Shown piece after piece: positions 43,222 to 51,946 of a DNA stretch of 64,000 nt. The translations under genes and the position numbers were made by a program. A model generated the notes under the pieces. That model was not told the DNA's origin. It did no database searches and saw only the letters and a program-made list of their open reading frames with translations. Origin of the DNA: Synergistetes bacterium ADurb.Bin155 (GTDB lineage Bacteria; Synergistota; Synergistia; Synergistales; Thermovirgaceae); assembly GCA_002070395.1 (NCBI GenBank), contig MWDE01000003.1:1-64000 (forward strand), read 5' to 3'. Positions within the stretch are counted from its first letter, which is position 1; every line of letters starts with the position of its first letter.

Positions 43222-44274
43222 ATGAAAAGGAAGAGCTTGATAGCGGTTCTGCTGGTCGTACTGGTGATGAGCCTGGCCTCGGCCGCCACCGCCGAGGAGA
43301 AGTTCCACTGGAGACTGCAGTCCAGTTGGGCGACGGGGCTGGAGATCCAGAGGCAGGTCGAGAGATTTGCCGAACTCGTGACGAAAATGAGTGGGGGGCG
43401 GTTGACCATTACTGCCCTTCCGGCAGGCGCGGTGGTGGGGGGGCTCGAGGTTTTCGACGCCGTGAGCCAGGGTGTCATTGACGCGATGAACAGCCTTTCC
43501 GCGTACTGGATCGGGAAAGAGCCTGCGGCGCCCATGTTCTCGGCGATCCCGCTCGGGATGGACGTCATGCAGTACTACGCCTGGTATTACTACGGTGACG
43601 GCCTCGACCTCATGCAGGAGATGTACGCCAAGCACAACATAGGGTACGCGGCTTTCTGCGCGATCAACCCGGCCGAGGACTTCCTCTGGGCCCACAAGCC
43701 GATCACAAAGCTCAGCGATTTCAAGGGCCTGAAGATCCGTACCGTCGGTTACTGGGGCGAGATAGCGACCAAGCTCGGTGCCCGCGTCGTCACTCTTCCG
43801 GGTGGTGAACTCTACGGCGCTCTTGAAAAACGCATAATCGACGCGGCCGAGTTCTGCAACCCCGAGTCGGATTTCAAGTCCGGCCTGCATGAAGTGGCGA
43901 AGTACGTCCACGTCCCCGGTGTCCACCAGCCCGTGTCTTTCCTCGAGCTCCTCATCAACAAGCAGTCCTGGGAAAAGCTGCCCGAAGACCTCCAGGAGAT
44001 CGTGAAGTCGGCGGCCAAGGCTTCCGTCCTGGAAGGGTATGTCACCTGCCTCATGGCTGACGGCGAGGCCCTGAGGGAATTCGAGAAGAACAAGAACGTC
44101 ATAGTGAAGCTCCCCCCGGAGATGATCGCCGAACTGAAGAAACTCGCTTGGGAGCTCTACGACGAGAAGGCGGCGAAAGACCCGTTCTTCAAAAAGGTAT
44201 GGGATTCCCAGCGCAAGATCATAGCTGAGTACGATCACTGGGCATCCTACATGGTCCCGCCGAGGCTGGACTAA
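43222..44274 (+). CDS. dctP: TRAP substrate-binding protein (DctP), TakP-like
   Basis: 350 residues with a signal peptide (KRKSLIAVLLVVLVMSLASAATA). Ligand-site blocks include FKGLKIRTVGYWGEIATKLGARVVTLPGGELYGALEKRIIDAAEF, with the conserved ligand-binding Arg in KIRT. The AEFCNPESD and EVAKYVHVPGVHQP segments resemble the 2-oxo-acid-binding TakP branch, which would suit a 2-oxo or amino-acid-derived carboxylate. It is followed by a stem-loop and then dctQ. Confidence 0.92.
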   Translation: MKRKSLIAVLLVVLVMSLASAATAEEKFHWRLQSSWATGLEIQRQVERFAELVTKMSGGRLTITALPAGAVVGGLEVFDAVSQGVIDAMNSLSAYWIGKEPAAPMFSAIPLGMDVMQYYAWYYYGDGLDLMQEMYAKHNIGYAAFCAINPAEDFLWAHKPITKLSDFKGLKIRTVGYWGEIATKLGARVVTLPGGELYGALEKRIIDAAEFCNPESDFKSGLHEVAKYVHVPGVHQPVSFLELLINKQSWEKLPEDLQEIVKSAAKASVLEGYVTCLMADGEALREFEKNKNVIVKLPPEMIAELKKLAWELYDEKAAKDPFFKKVWDSQRKIIAEYDHWASYMVPPRLD

Positions 44275-44317
44275 GGTCCGCACGTCCAACCCCCCGGACG
44301 ATCGGGCTTGTGGGGGG

Positions 44318-44348
44318 CAGGGCCACGGATCGATCTTCCGTGGCCCTG
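44318..44348 (+). terminator. Stem-loop between dctP and dctQ
   Basis: CAGGGCCACGGA and TCCGTGGCCCTG form a perfect 12-bp stem with a 7-nt loop, followed by ATCTTATT. It probably allows partial termination or protects the dctP message, so that the receptor is made in excess over the permeases. Confidence 0.7.
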
Positions 44349-44388
44349 ATCTTATTGACCCAGGAGACGTTCTGAGAGGAGAAATTCC

Positions 44389-44913
44389 ATGGTCCGTAAA
44401 TTCGTGAATTTCATCGACGCCCTCAACCTTTTTGTCGGACGGTCCGCCAAGTGGCTCGTGCTCATCCTGACGGGCTGTTTTACCTATGAAGTGATAATGC
44501 GTTACGGGTTCAACAACCCCACGGTCTGGATATTCGACGTAAGTTACATGCTCGGGGGGAGCTTCTTCGTCCTGGGGATGGGCTACACCCTTTTGAAGAA
44601 CAACCATGTCAGGGTCGATGTTTTTTCCTCAAAATTCAATGTCAAGGTGAAGGCCTTCATCGAGATCGTGCTCACCCTTTTCCTCTTCTACCCGGCGTGG
44701 GGCATCCTGATATACCGGGCTATACCTTACGTCTACCGTTCCTGGATCACGAAGGAAAAGGCCCTGGAGAGCTTCTGGCAGCCCCCGATCTACCCCTTCA
44801 AGACGATCTTCCTCATAGGCGTGATCCTGCTTCTTCTCCAGGTGACGGCGGAATTGTACCGTTCCTTCGAGGTATTTTTCAGCAAGGGAGGTGCCGGTGA
44901 TGCCAACTCTTAG
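44389..44913 (+). CDS. dctQ: TRAP transporter small permease (DctQ)
   Basis: 174 residues with four membrane helices and the conserved features TYEVIMRYGFNNPTVWIFDVSYMLGG after helix 1, NNHVRVDVF and the QPPIYPFKTIFLIGVILLLLQ last helix. It is a companion of the dctP and dctM genes on either side and overlaps dctM by 14 bp. Confidence 0.94.
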   Translation: MVRKFVNFIDALNLFVGRSAKWLVLILTGCFTYEVIMRYGFNNPTVWIFDVSYMLGGSFFVLGMGYTLLKNNHVRVDVFSSKFNVKVKAFIEIVLTLFLFYPAWGILIYRAIPYVYRSWITKEKALESFWQPPIYPFKTIFLIGVILLLLQVTAELYRSFEVFFSKGGAGDANS

Positions 44914-46249
44914 CCCCGAAATGAACACCCTTCTTATGTTCGGCTCTCTTCTCGTCCTCCTGTTCCTCGGTTTCCCGCTGGCCTTCGTGTTGACCGGCAT
45001 CGGCCTTCTGTTCGGCGTCTCCCTCTTCGGGCTTAATTACGCCGGGGCCTTCATTCTCGCCTTCCTGTCGACGATGAAGAACTACATCCTGCTGGCGATC
45101 CCCCTTTTCGTATTCATGGGGGCGATAATGCAATACTCCGACGTCAGCGACAGACTGTTCGGCACAGTGTACGTGCTGTTCGGGAAGTTGCGGGGAGGCC
45201 TGGCGATAACCAGTAACATACTGTCAACCATTTTTGCCGCCTGCACGGGGGTCGTGGGGGCGTCGGTTGTGACCGTGGGGCTGCTCTCCATGCCCCCGAT
45301 GCTGAAAAGGAACTACGACAAGAAACTCATCGCCGGGATAATCTGCGCCGGCGGCTGTCTGGGGGTCCTGATCCCGCCGAGCATCATGGTGATAGTCTAC
45401 GGTCCCGCGGCGGGTGTCTCGGTGGGCAAACTCTTCATGGGACTTATCGGGCCGGGGCTTTTGCTCTCAGCCCTGTACACACTCTATATCGTCGCCCTGA
45501 CGACCATCTTCCCTGAAGCGGGTCCCCCGATCTCAAAGGAAGACCTCGCCGATTTCCCCTGGGCGAAGACCAGAAGAGGCGTGGCCCTCAGGGTCCTCTC
45601 CTCACTCGTTGCTCCCCTCGTGATCATCCTGGCGGTCCTCGGCACCATATTTTTCGGCGTGGCTTCCCCGACGGAAGCGGCCGGTGTGGGCGCCGCGGCA
45701 GCGATAGCCCTCGCCTTCGCCTATAAAAAACTGAACGTGAAGATGCTCGTCGACGCCTCGGACTCGGCCCTCAAAACGACCTGCATGATCCTGACCATGA
45801 CGGTGGGGGCCGTCCTGTTCGTGTCAACCTTCATGTCCATGGGCGGCGGGGACGTCGTGGAGCGTTTCATCATGGGGCTCCCCTTCGGGAAATGGGGGAT
45901 CTTCTTCCTCATGTTCGCCGTCGTCACGATACTGGGCATGTTCCTGGACTGGATAGGCATCGTCCTCCTGATCGTTCCCCTTTTCACGCCCATCGCCGCC
46001 AACCTGGGCTTCGATCCGGTCTGGTTCTCCATAATGATGATCCTCTTCCTGCAGCTGTCCTACCTGACGCCGCCCTTCGCGCTGGCGATATTCTATTTCA
46101 AGGGCATCTGCCCGCCGGAGATCACGACGATGGACATCTACAAGGGGGTCGTTCCCTTCATCGCGATCCAGGTCTTCGCCTTCACTCTCTGCATCCTGTT
46201 CCCGGGGATCATCCTGTGGCTCCCTTCCGTGTCGGTCACGGGATGGTAG
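44900..46249 (+). CDS. dctM: TRAP transporter large permease (DctM)
   Basis: 449 residues, starting at ATG 44900 after GGGAGGTG. It is highly hydrophobic with family blocks LAIPLFVFMGAIMQYS, AACTGVVGASVVTVGLLSMP, GGCLGVLIPPSIMVIVYG, GVASPTEAAGVGA and LQLSYLTPPFALAIFYFKG. The last two resemble the group of DctM proteins that transport 2-oxo acids or haloacids. It is sodium-driven. Confidence 0.95.
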   Translation: MPTLSPEMNTLLMFGSLLVLLFLGFPLAFVLTGIGLLFGVSLFGLNYAGAFILAFLSTMKNYILLAIPLFVFMGAIMQYSDVSDRLFGTVYVLFGKLRGGLAITSNILSTIFAACTGVVGASVVTVGLLSMPPMLKRNYDKKLIAGIICAGGCLGVLIPPSIMVIVYGPAAGVSVGKLFMGLIGPGLLLSALYTLYIVALTTIFPEAGPPISKEDLADFPWAKTRRGVALRVLSSLVAPLVIILAVLGTIFFGVASPTEAAGVGAAAAIALAFAYKKLNVKMLVDASDSALKTTCMILTMTVGAVLFVSTFMSMGGGDVVERFIMGLPFGKWGIFFLMFAVVTILGMFLDWIGIVLLIVPLFTPIAANLGFDPVWFSIMMILFLQLSYLTPPFALAIFYFKGICPPEITTMDIYKGVVPFIAIQVFAFTLCILFPGIILWLPSVSVTGW

Positions 46250-46294
46250 CAATGTAGTCGAGGGTTTTATAACAAATTCAAGGAGGGTTCGCTC

Positions 46295-46882
46295 GTGAAA
46301 GAGATCCTGGTCAAGGGCGGCACCGCGGAGGCTTTTGAGGTCCGAAAGGGCGGTAAGTTCAAACTCACCGACGTCGAAGGCGGCCAGGTCGCCGATTTCG
46401 TGGCCTTCAACAGGAACGACCTGAAGGAAAAGTCTTCGCCCGGCCATACCCGCATCTCCAACCGTTCCCTCAGGCTGAAGACCGGCGACAGCATCCGTTC
46501 GAACCTGAGGCATGAAATGATCCGTCTGCTGGAAGAGACCGCTGGCCACCACGACATCCTGATCGTCGCCTGCGATGAGCAGCGGTACCTTGTGGACTAC
46601 GGTGTTACCGATCATCGGAGCTGCGTGAACAATTTTGAGCAGGTGCTCGGGCGATACGGGATCGACCGGTGGGTCCTCCCTGACCCCGTCAACTTTTTCC
46701 AGCACACCCGTATCGGGGACGACGGGGAGATAATCCAGTTGCCGTCGATCAACCCGGGCGGTTCCTTCGTAATGATGGAGGCCCTGATGGACCTGGTCTG
46801 CGCGGTCTCGGCATGTCCCATGGACCTCAACCCCATCGGTGGGAGCAATATAACCGATATTCTCGTTACCCTTTTTGATTAG
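46295..46882 (+). CDS. DUF1989 (urea carboxylase-associated) protein
   Basis: 195 residues from GTG 46295, after AAGGAGGG. DUF1989 features include GGKFKLTDVEGGQVADFVAF, SPGHTRISNRSLRLKTGD, the cysteine in DHRSCVNNF and NFFQHTRI. The family occurs with urea carboxylase and with amidohydrolase or transporter genes, and some members act on amides or aminomethyl compounds. Here it follows a TRAP transporter rather than urea genes, so the substrate is unknown but probably nitrogen-containing. Confidence 0.87.
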   Translation: MKEILVKGGTAEAFEVRKGGKFKLTDVEGGQVADFVAFNRNDLKEKSSPGHTRISNRSLRLKTGDSIRSNLRHEMIRLLEETAGHHDILIVACDEQRYLVDYGVTDHRSCVNNFEQVLGRYGIDRWVLPDPVNFFQHTRIGDDGEIIQLPSINPGGSFVMMEALMDLVCAVSACPMDLNPIGGSNITDILVTLFD

Positions 46883-46976
46883 CAGGCTGGGGTAGGAGGC
46901 GGCGGGGACCCTTTTGGAGCCCTTTGCGCAGCCACCCGATACTGCCGCAAAGGACAAAAAAGAGGTGTGGCCGGAA

Positions 46977-47690
46977 ATGACAGCTAGGAAAACGGAAAAG
47001 GGTTACCTGACGAAAAGCCGATATGCCTACATGACCCTTAGGGAAGGGATCATCACCCGTCGTTACCGTCCCGGGTCCCCGATGATAATCACGAACCTCA
47101 GCAAAAGCCTAGGCGTGAGCGAGACGCCCGTCAGGGATGCCATAAAGATGCTCATTTCGGAAGGGTTCGTGGTCTCCAACGATCACGTGGGAGCGAAGGT
47201 GGCCAGCCCCTCCCTGGAGGATCTGAAGAACATGTTCGAGATGCTCCTGAGCCTCCAGGGCATAGCCACGAGGATGGCGGTGTACCAGGACCCGGCGGGC
47301 CTCCTTGAGGAACTGGAAGAGATCCTGGAGAAGACGAAGCTCTATATTCACGAGCAGCGCCACGAGGAATACGGGATCCTGAATGACCGGTTTCATGATT
47401 CTATCGAGAGCCGGTGCCGAAACCTTGAACTGGTCTCGACCATCAACTCCTACAGGGAAAAGACCGGGTGGGTGCGCTCCCTCTTCGTGTTGAACCCGAA
47501 ACGCCTCGAGGAATCCTTTGATGAGCACGTTGAGATTTTCGGCGCCCTCAAGGAGCGAAAAGCCAGGGCGGCGGAAAAGATCCTGAAAAAACACCTGCTC
47601 ATATCCTTCAACGGCTACCTTGATTTCCTGAAAAAAGAGAAAGGGTACGAGGGGAAGGAGTATGAGATAGACGGGAGCCGCTGGATCTGA
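46977..47690 (+). CDS. GntR-family regulator (FCD type)
   Basis: 237 residues, starting at MTARKTEKGYLTK after GAGGTG; an earlier TTG at 46914 lacks a near binding site. The winged HTH is at residues 15-80 (ITNLSKSLGVSETPVRDAIKMLISEG), followed by an all-helical FCD effector domain with metal-type residues NDRFHDSIES and a later DEHVEIFGAL (H). It is the last gene of the transporter unit, so it likely controls it in response to the imported compound or its product. Confidence 0.92.
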   Translation: MTARKTEKGYLTKSRYAYMTLREGIITRRYRPGSPMIITNLSKSLGVSETPVRDAIKMLISEGFVVSNDHVGAKVASPSLEDLKNMFEMLLSLQGIATRMAVYQDPAGLLEELEEILEKTKLYIHEQRHEEYGILNDRFHDSIESRCRNLELVSTINSYREKTGWVRSLFVLNPKRLEESFDEHVEIFGALKERKARAAEKILKKHLLISFNGYLDFLKKEKGYEGKEYEIDGSRWI

Positions 47691-47698
47691 ACCGGCAG

Positions 47699-47748
47699 GG
47701 CCCTTTCGGGCCCCTAAAAGGACTCCCCGCCCTTGTGGCGGCGGGGAG
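47699..47748. terminator. Two terminator hairpins between convergent genes
   Basis: GGGCCC-TTTC-GGGCCC (47699-47714) is followed by CCTAAAAGG, and CTCCCCGCC...GGCGGGGAG (47723-47748) gives a second stem. They separate the gntR gene from the convergent rid gene. Confidence 0.6.
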
Positions 47749-47771
47749 CCCCGAGACGTCCGACGGTTCCG

Positions 47772-48179
47772 TTACAGGGCGGCGATAGTCTGGACCTCGA
47801 CGAGGAAGGGTTCCTGGACGAGCCTGTCGACCATCAGAAGGGTGTTAGGCGGGTAGACCCCGTCGGGGAAGAGGCGCGGGAACTCCCGTTTCCGGAATTC
47901 CATGAACTTCGGGATATCCTGCGAGTGGACCAGGTAGGTCGTGAACTGCACGATCTGGCCCCAGCCGGCACCCGCCGAGGCGAGGGCTTCACCGATGTTC
48001 TTGAAGACCTGGGTGCACTGGGCGTCGAAGTCGTCTTTTCCGACCACGTTACCGGCCCCATCGGCCGAGAGCATGCCGGAGATGAAGAGCAGCTCGCCGG
48101 CCTTGACCCGGGCGATGTGTGAATACTGTCCCAGGGGTTTCCCCAGGGTTTCAGCGTTGTAGATCTTGATCTGGGCCAT
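47772..48179 (-). CDS. Rid-family protein, second paralogue
   Basis: 135 residues with the Rid trimer fold: GELLFISGMLSADGAGNVVG, FKNIGEALASAGAGWGQIVQFTTYLV and a final FLVEVQTIAAL. At the catalytic position PAR is replaced by YPPNTLLMV, so it also lacks the imine-hydrolysing Arg. It is transcribed opposite to the surrounding genes and divergently from the dehydrogenase gene. Confidence 0.86.
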   Translation of the reverse strand: MAQIKIYNAETLGKPLGQYSHIARVKAGELLFISGMLSADGAGNVVGKDDFDAQCTQVFKNIGEALASAGAGWGQIVQFTTYLVHSQDIPKFMEFRKREFPRLFPDGVYPPNTLLMVDRLVQEPFLVEVQTIAAL

Positions 48180-48403
48180 TGGTTCATCCTCCCCCTATCG
48201 TTTATTGGGCTTCGGGTCCCGCGGACCCTTGGAGCCCGCGGCCGAAGCGCCCGTTATCGACTCTGTCGGGCAGTACTTTTCAAGTATATAACATAAGGTG
48301 CGCCCCGAGGCAAGATAGTATACAGCAATGGGCCGCCCATAAAGTGACAGGACAGGCCGATCAAGAAAAACAAGAAAAAGAAAAGGAGAGGAGAGTTTTC
48401 AAG
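48180..48403. promoter_or_regulatory. Divergent promoter region rid / alcohol dehydrogenase
   Basis: 224 bp. An AT-rich stretch (TTTTCAAGTATATAACATAAGG, 48274 onward, and GATAGTATAC near 48315) may hold the dehydrogenase promoter. No matched -35/-10 pair is clear. No gene is seen. Confidence 0.4.
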
Positions 48404-49588
48404 ATGTGGAAGGACATTAAATTCGTGACCCCCGATATCGTTTTCGGCATGGACGCCGTAAACGCTGTCGGGGACAGGATCAAGGCCCTCAAGGGGAAAA
48501 GGGCCCTGGTGGTCACCGGCCCCTCGGTGAAGGCTTCGGGAGCGCTGGACAAGGTGTTGCAATCCGCCAGGGACGCCGGCGTGGACCTCGACGTCAACGT
48601 CCAGCAGCGGTCTACACCCGAGCCCACCACCGAACTCGCCGAGGAAGTGGCGAAGTACATCGTTGACGGCAAATTCGATGTAGTAGTGGGGCTTGGCGGC
48701 GGCAGCATTCTCGACGTGGCGAAGATGTCCTCGGCGCTCACCACGAACCCCGGCAAGACGAGAGACTATTTCGGTCCCGGGAAGGTCAAGAACAAGGGTC
48801 TCCCCACCATCATGATCCCCACCACTGCTGGGACCGGTTCAGAGGTCACCAAGCACGCCATCTTCCTGGACCAGGAGAACAACGTGAAAAAGGCCGTCGC
48901 TTCTTCGGCCCTGCTCCCCGACGTGGCCATCGTCGACCCGATGTTGACCGTGTCATCGCCGCGCCACGTGACCAGCGCTTCGGGGTTCGATGCCTGGCTT
49001 CACGCCGCGGAACCCTTCGTATCGAAGAACACGAACCCCATCACCGACGCCCTGGCACTGCAGTCGGTGAGCATTATCTCGAAGCACCTGGGCGTGGCCT
49101 GGTCCGACCCCAACGACCTGGACGCCCGGTACCACGTATCCCTCGGTTCCCTGATGTCCGGCATGGTCCTCAACAATGCGGGGACCAGCCTGGTGCATGC
49201 CCTGGCTTACCCTATAGGAGGCGAGTACCATGCGACCCACGGTATCTCCCTCAGCGTTCTCCTCATCGCCTGCTTCAAGGCGATAGCTGCCTCCAAGGGG
49301 GAGCGCCTGGTCCAGATAGCCAAGGCCATGGGCGAGAACGTGGAGGGCCTCTCCACCCGGGAGGGTGTGGAGGTCGCCCTCGACGCCATGGCAGCTTTCA
49401 TGAAGAGCGTGGAACTGCCCATCAGCCTCGAAGAGATAGGGATAACGGACCGGTCCGGTGTCGAGCGGTGGGCCGTGGAGGGGTGGAATGAAAGGCGCCT
49501 CCTGGGCCGCTGTGCCCGCGACCTGACCGTCGAGGATATAGCCGCCATTTACAGGGATGCCTTTGAGGCTAGGAACTTTTGCTGGTAA
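48404..49588 (+). CDS. Iron-containing alcohol dehydrogenase
   Basis: 394 residues, starting MWKDIKFVTPDIVFGMDAVNAVG after AGGAGAGGAG. Type III ADH: NAD(P)-binding GLGGGSILDVAKM near residue 100, PTTAGTGSEVTKHAIF, and the metal ligands Asp and His in the SGFDAWLHAAEPF helix and LVHALAYPIGGEYHATHG, which contains three of the four iron ligands. It oxidises a primary alcohol or hydroxyacid or reduces the aldehyde. It precedes the HMGL-type synthase gene by 170 bp on the same strand. Confidence 0.93.
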   Translation: MWKDIKFVTPDIVFGMDAVNAVGDRIKALKGKRALVVTGPSVKASGALDKVLQSARDAGVDLDVNVQQRSTPEPTTELAEEVAKYIVDGKFDVVVGLGGGSILDVAKMSSALTTNPGKTRDYFGPGKVKNKGLPTIMIPTTAGTGSEVTKHAIFLDQENNVKKAVASSALLPDVAIVDPMLTVSSPRHVTSASGFDAWLHAAEPFVSKNTNPITDALALQSVSIISKHLGVAWSDPNDLDARYHVSLGSLMSGMVLNNAGTSLVHALAYPIGGEYHATHGISLSVLLIACFKAIAASKGERLVQIAKAMGENVEGLSTREGVEVALDAMAAFMKSVELPISLEEIGITDRSGVERWAVEGWNERRLLGRCARDLTVEDIAAIYRDAFEARNFCW

Positions 49589-49758
49589 CGAATGGCGTTT
49601 TTTGTGAGAAAAGGGCGTGAGGGGCGTCGGCGGGTTTGCCCTTGGGCTGCCCTGTCGAAGCCCCTCGCCCGCGATGGATGAACTGGTCACCCACGTCGGC
49701 CCTCCCGGGCGCTTTGCGTTAACCCGTCCTGGAGGGCCTTGCAGAGGAGGAATGAAAA

Positions 49759-51009
49759 TTGGCAACGATCCACAACAAGAGCGCGACACCCTGGAAGACT
49801 GACAAGTGGTACACGAGCCCCTGGAACTTCATCCCCGAGGTCCGGGAAGGGATGAAATTTTCCCCGAACATCCAGTTCCATGACGTGTCCCTCCGTGACG
49901 GCGAGCAGCAGGCGGGTCTCCTTTTCAACAAGGACCAGAAGATAGCCATTGCGGAAAAACTGGCGGAACTGGGCATCCAGCGGATCGAGGCCGGCATGCC
50001 CGTGGTCTCGGAGCAGGATGCCGAGGCCATCAGGGAGATCGTCAAGAGGGACCTCGGCCCGAAGATCTTCTCCTTCGCCAGGTGCATGAAGGAGGACGTG
50101 AAGAGGTCCGTCGATATCGGCGTGAAGAACATAGTCATGGAGGTCCCCGCCAGCGACCATATACTGAAGTACGCCTACCGCTGGGAGTTCGAGAAGGCCA
50201 TCGAAGTGTCGATCGAGGCCACCCTCTACGCGAAGGAGAACGGCCTTTACGTCTCCTTCTTCACCATCGACGGCACCAGGGCCGACATCGACGACTATCT
50301 GAAGATCGTCGACCGGGTCGCCTCGGAGGGGCACATGGACGAACTCACCGTGGTGGACACCTTCGGCGGGCTGAACCCTCACTCGGTCCCCTACCTCATC
50401 AAGAAGGTCAAGGAGCATATACCCGACAAGCCCATCGGTGTCCATTTCCACGACGACTTCGGCCTGGGAGCGGCCACGACGATCATGGGGCTCGCCTCGG
50501 GAGCGGACATAGCCCACACCTCCATATCGGGCATCGGCGAGAGGGCCGGCAACGCGCCCTACGAAGATGTGGCCATGGCCCTTCTGACGATGTACGGCGT
50601 CGACACGGGTCTCCGCTACGAGAAGATCTATCCTCTCTCGAAATACCTCCGGGAGATCACGGGGCTTACGGTGCGGCAGAACAGGGGCATCGTAGGGGAT
50701 TACGTGGCCGATATCGAGTCGGGGATCGTAGCGGCCTGGTACAAGAACGTGGAGGGTATAGCGCCCCTTGAACTTTCCCCCTTCCTCTACGACCTGGTGG
50801 GCCACCCCGACACGAAGGTGGTCATCGGGAAGCTTAGCGGGCTCCCCACGGTGGATATCTACCTGGACAAGCTGGGCATCGAGACCGATGACAAGGACGC
50901 CAAGGCGGAGATCCTGAAGAGGATCAAGGACACGGCGCTGGAGAAGAGGCGCCTGCTGACCATCGAGGAGTTCGGAGAGATAGCGACGTCGGTCCTGGAT
51001 AAGTCCTAA
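49759..51009 (+). CDS. Homocitrate/isopropylmalate-synthase-like enzyme
   Basis: 416 residues from TTG 49759 (RBS GAGGAGG). DRE-TIM metallolyase: the metal/DRE motif is HDVSLRDGEQQAG at about residue 41, with Glu79-type residues in RIEAGMPVVSEQD and HFHDDFGLGAATT as the HxH metal motif. The C-terminal part is shorter than in LeuA and has no LeuA allosteric domain. It condenses an acyl-CoA with a 2-oxo acid or performs the reverse cleavage. No leucine or lysine genes are nearby, so a catabolic or specialised role is likely. Confidence 0.88.
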   Translation: MATIHNKSATPWKTDKWYTSPWNFIPEVREGMKFSPNIQFHDVSLRDGEQQAGLLFNKDQKIAIAEKLAELGIQRIEAGMPVVSEQDAEAIREIVKRDLGPKIFSFARCMKEDVKRSVDIGVKNIVMEVPASDHILKYAYRWEFEKAIEVSIEATLYAKENGLYVSFFTIDGTRADIDDYLKIVDRVASEGHMDELTVVDTFGGLNPHSVPYLIKKVKEHIPDKPIGVHFHDDFGLGAATTIMGLASGADIAHTSISGIGERAGNAPYEDVAMALLTMYGVDTGLRYEKIYPLSKYLREITGLTVRQNRGIVGDYVADIESGIVAAWYKNVEGIAPLELSPFLYDLVGHPDTKVVIGKLSGLPTVDIYLDKLGIETDDKDAKAEILKRIKDTALEKRRLLTIEEFGEIATSVLDKS

Positions 51010-51357
51010 GGAGGTTCTGTTATTCTCCTGACCCCGTCTCCTGAGGGTGATTGCCCTAGGCACCTGGATTTTGTAGGTTTGGGGGCGTTGCCCCCGGATG
51101 CAGTTTTTGAAATGACCCAACGAGGCGCTATCGAAGATGTTGTGGCAGCGTCGGTCAACATGACCGTCGGGGTCGCCAGGGAAAGGGCCTCTATTATCGT
51201 AGTAACAGGAGAGAGCAACCAGGGATACATCGAAAAGTTGGGTCTGACCGATGCCCCCGATTTCTCTACGGCAATGGGATTGGCAGAAAAGAAATCGGGA
51301 GGCATCGAAAGCATAGGGATCATCACCCACGGTGGAGATTTCGCACCCAAGTTTTAA
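51010..51357 (+). pseudogene. C-terminal fragment of a LarA-like (DUF2088) protein
   Basis: Directly after the synthase stop, a frame without a standard start codon encodes about 115 residues that look like the C-terminal domain of nickel-type lactate racemase homologues: GGSVILLTPSPEGDCPRHL, then GAIEDVVAASVNMTVG, a Rossmann-like ASIIVVTGES and ending GIITHGGDFAPKF. AAGGAGG stands 6 bp before an ATT codon. The N-terminal nucleotide/metal-binding half is missing. It may be the remains of a deleted gene or a short subunit using a rare start. Confidence 0.6.
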
Positions 51358-51403
51358 CAAAAGTGAAATTATGCAAAGATCCTATGGGGTTGAGGTGGTC
51401 ATC

Positions 51404-51913
51404 GTGGAACGTGAACCGATACTTGACAGGGTCGAATCCCTGGGTATTGAGTATGAAAGAAAGTACGGAGGATGCTCCCAGTGCGTTATAGGGGCCATCC
51501 GGGATACTTTCGGCGGGATCGACGACAGCGTGTTCAAGGCTGCTACTGGTCTGGCCGGCGGAGTTGGGCTGACTGGGGCTACCTGCGGGGCTTTGACTGG
51601 TGCGGCAATGGCGATCGGTGCCTTCCTGGGAAGGGAGTATGATCAGTTCGCCGATCCCGAAAGGATCAGGTTCACGACCTTTGAACTGGTTCGTCGCATG
51701 GTGGCCCGCTTTGAAGAAGAATACGGGAGCACCCTGTGCCGGCATATCCAGGAAAAGATCATGGGCCGCTCCTACAGGCTCTATGACGAAGGTGAGCACA
51801 AGGACTTTATTGAGGCTGGAGGCCACGATGACAAATGTCCTGTTGTCGTCGGTAAGGCCGCCCGATGGCTGGCCGAGATCCTGCTTGAGGAGGACCTTGT
51901 GCAAGGTCATTAA
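51404..51913 (+). CDS. C-GCAxxG-C-C family redox protein
   Basis: About 170 residues from GTG 51404, preceded by GAGGTG; an ATG at 51371 is possible. The pattern is GGCSQCVIGAI, then TGATCGALTGAAMAIG, a later CRH and DDKCPVVVGKAARW, matching the cysteine-spaced C_GCAxxG_C_C family, which is thought to bind a metal or cluster and act in redox reactions. Some members have been linked to selenium or mercury in other species. It follows the LarA-like fragment and precedes a rid gene. Confidence 0.85.
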   Translation: MEREPILDRVESLGIEYERKYGGCSQCVIGAIRDTFGGIDDSVFKAATGLAGGVGLTGATCGALTGAAMAIGAFLGREYDQFADPERIRFTTFELVRRMVARFEEEYGSTLCRHIQEKIMGRSYRLYDEGEHKDFIEAGGHDDKCPVVVGKAARWLAEILLEEDLVQGH

Positions 51914-51946
51914 GCGTTTAAGATCTCAACCTGGGAGGTCAACTCA

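Noticed and set aside
49687-51360. 557-codon minus-strand frame
   Set aside because: Opposite the HMGL-type synthase, LarA-like fragment and part of the next gene; composition is that of a complement, and no family features are seen.
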